Of a stretch of 64,000 nt of DNA, positions 63,601-64,000 are shown one piece after another. A model generated the notes under the pieces. That model did not search any database. It was not told the DNA's origin and saw only the letters and a program-made list of their open reading frames with translations. How positions within the stretch are numbered: the stretch's first letter is position 1; each line of letters starts with the position of its first letter. Origin of the DNA: JAPORK01 sp026710285 (GTDB lineage Bacteria; Pseudomonadota; Gammaproteobacteria; Pseudomonadales; Endozoicomonadaceae); the NCBI GenBank assembly GCA_965201045.1, contig OZ241746.1:1736001-1800000 (forward strand). Direction: 5' to 3'. A program made the translations under genes and the position numbers.

Positions 63601-64000
63601 TACAGAAATGACTGAATGGTGCTGATACTTATCCAGACGATAACTGACAATACATCGGTCAGGATCACTATACTCTTTAACAATTGTTTCTCCGTCAGGT
63701 AGATAAGTACGTGTCACTTGTCCCATATCATTATAACGAAACCTGGTAACCAGAGAGTGAGCTACATTCTGATTATCAATTGTATAAGCTGTCTTACTAA
63801 TTACATGATCATACTTATCATAAGCAATATGTTCTACTGGTCGCCACTGGCCAGGCAACATTTTTCCCTGTGCAGATATAGCCTCAGCAAATACGCTCAA
63901 TGGTTTACCAGAACCATCAAAAATCATTTTCTTTTGGAGACCATTTGCAGCAGTAATGATGAGCTGATTAATTGATTCTGATATAGTATACTGATAGCGT
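60619..64000 (-). CDS. RHS/YD-repeat protein 6, partial at window edge, tip class B
   Basis: The 3' 3.4 kb of a sixth RHS gene. The frame stays open to base 64000 (RYQYTISESINQLIITAANG lies at the edge), so the N-terminal 700 or so residues lie outside the window. The barrel and core are typical (LGAGHRVYNPGQRYFTSEDP, with Tyr for the Cys of the other copies). The tip starts near 61207 and is class B (VYFSIQDIDELNSIWHAHFS, DAIIIGYLAATGKKFIGFF, MGADGPLKVNAILHL). It ends in an unusual acidic run (DDSSSDSDDDIFID). No stop or frameshift is seen. Confidence 0.88.
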   Translation of the reverse strand, partial: RYQYTISESINQLIITAANGLQKKMIFDGSGKPLSVFAEAISAQGKMLPGQWRPVEHIAYDKYDHVISKTAYTIDNQNVAHSLVTRFRYNDMGQVTRTYLPDGETIVKEYSDPDRCIVSYRLDKYQHHSVISVLRANVLDKPVIQSLLPASFTVPYPVKTLCMNSRFFLESKTVITRYDGFGRAFSVTDAQGRIISKHFDPWGRVSDTIDPAGDKLHNVYNLTGRIIQKWSQPIKDKHKYLLYSAEYNAAGDLLWQAKEDGKHTLYTYTADGKLKTSTTPSGNIISWNYNIVNLPVSEYINKRQFLKISFDHLSRRIIKKSDMTGTTTYHYSDDGKLQQVNHFGKKGYPDYHLQWKYNQNRQLISTTDLSGNSIHTHYDLFGRISDLYYQPVNHKKQLLYHPVYDSFSRLVSARYGSGMQRIIHYNENDQQDKIVDTLEGKVLSQWQYRYDKVGNIVSVRQNAGKNQQAILDYTYDLLDNLTVMHCTGSTGLPLCPRDTRFAGSGLKQAPVITRQVYTFNALNRLTKLDEQLTNADKNKTLIKITTYHYFVKTPLRLKKINTQWNSEQPSVHLLSYDISGNMIIDSEKNLLTYNAFNQITDVTTLKGQHSHYVYDGSSREAKAVTVTGNIRYLIYISKQLIGEKFYDSDNKLHIVDYLGLAKIIDGIICEYYEKNYKGDITGILTKTKEGSYHLSQFNIYSPYGMVWHSMPKSADLPLYQQTLQGFDGEQTDPATTWQFLGAGHRVYNPGQRYFTSEDPVSGGYAFGSNNPIMNTDPSGNIPHWLGSVFSVLNYAGTLGFAALHSRWAIITGTVLMMGLSTVATVTALLAEGAPSLLTAATAGYTASINGVFVVSAATPNKGLNIAGTIVGGIDAAVTLVTADIGIANSGASWVKRIMNVEKDGIITGSKTKRVVMEFRHFVEDNDKGRIPVGKPPPVYFSIQDIDELNSIWHAHFSNHVQEMTSIDIPALLGIAYEMQQPIDKESLEHLIEMENKIKVNLVTQEEYYNEVEEIAKQFGDFELYNGVSVQGIMPSGTDAIIIGYLAATGKKFIGFFSYIYYDRIGVNSEWLWGKYEAREDLENGDIHLQMYANEILMGADGPLKVNAILHLYDDSSSDSDDDIFID

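Overview
The window is about 64 kb of AT-rich gammaproteobacterial DNA. The housekeeping genes (etfBA, dusA, mlaA, the rpsP-rimM-trmD-rplS operon, ftsQ) look like Oceanospirillales/Endozoicomonadaceae. They sit among ankyrin proteins, inhibitor-of-apoptosis (IAP) proteins, a saposin-like protein, giant RHS/YD-repeat proteins, many decayed insertion sequences and pseudogenes. This suggests a host-restricted symbiont or parasite of an animal. From memory, IAP genes of host origin have been reported in 'Candidatus Endonucleobacter', an intranuclear parasite of deep-sea mussels. The window fits such an organism, but I cannot confirm the species from sequence alone.

Layout. (1) 1-2.05 kb: an ankyrin relic, a secreted ankyrin protein, a 296-bp MITE with intact 6-bp target duplication, and a secreted protein with the six-cysteine spacing of a saposin-B domain. 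(2) 2.4-12.8 kb: conserved core genes with decay between them. A phytochelatin synthase gene is broken by a 244-bp MITE and frameshifts, and a nitrilase-family amidase follows. (3) 12.8-28.0 kb: the IAP locus. It holds a secreted stand-alone RING protein and four secreted IAP-like proteins with BIR, UBA-like and RING modules. The last three IAPs lie in head-to-tail units of about 3.42 kb, each carrying the same dead ISAzo13-family transposase, a dead DDE transposase tail and a chimeric MITE. (4) 28.0-30.2 kb: nested insertions, with an intact IS1380-family element inside a MITE inside a dead transposase gene, followed by a scrap of an RHS gene. (5) 30.2-64.0 kb: six tandem minus-strand RHS/YD-repeat genes of about 5.4 kb each (the last cut by the window edge). 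They share a signal peptide and core but carry two classes of C-terminal tip. A second ankyrin gene lies between the second and third.

How it fits together. The RING, IAP, ankyrin, saposin-like and RHS proteins all begin with Sec-type signal peptides and resemble tools for acting on a eukaryotic host. The BIR-UBA-RING order is that of animal cIAP/XIAP ubiquitin ligases, so a plausible role is blocking host cell death while the bacterium multiplies. The RHS genes have no room for immunity genes between them, which fits host-directed effectors better than toxins against other bacteria. The MITEs, a shared palindrome and recombination between paralogues appear to have driven duplication, fusion and module swapping in both effector clusters.
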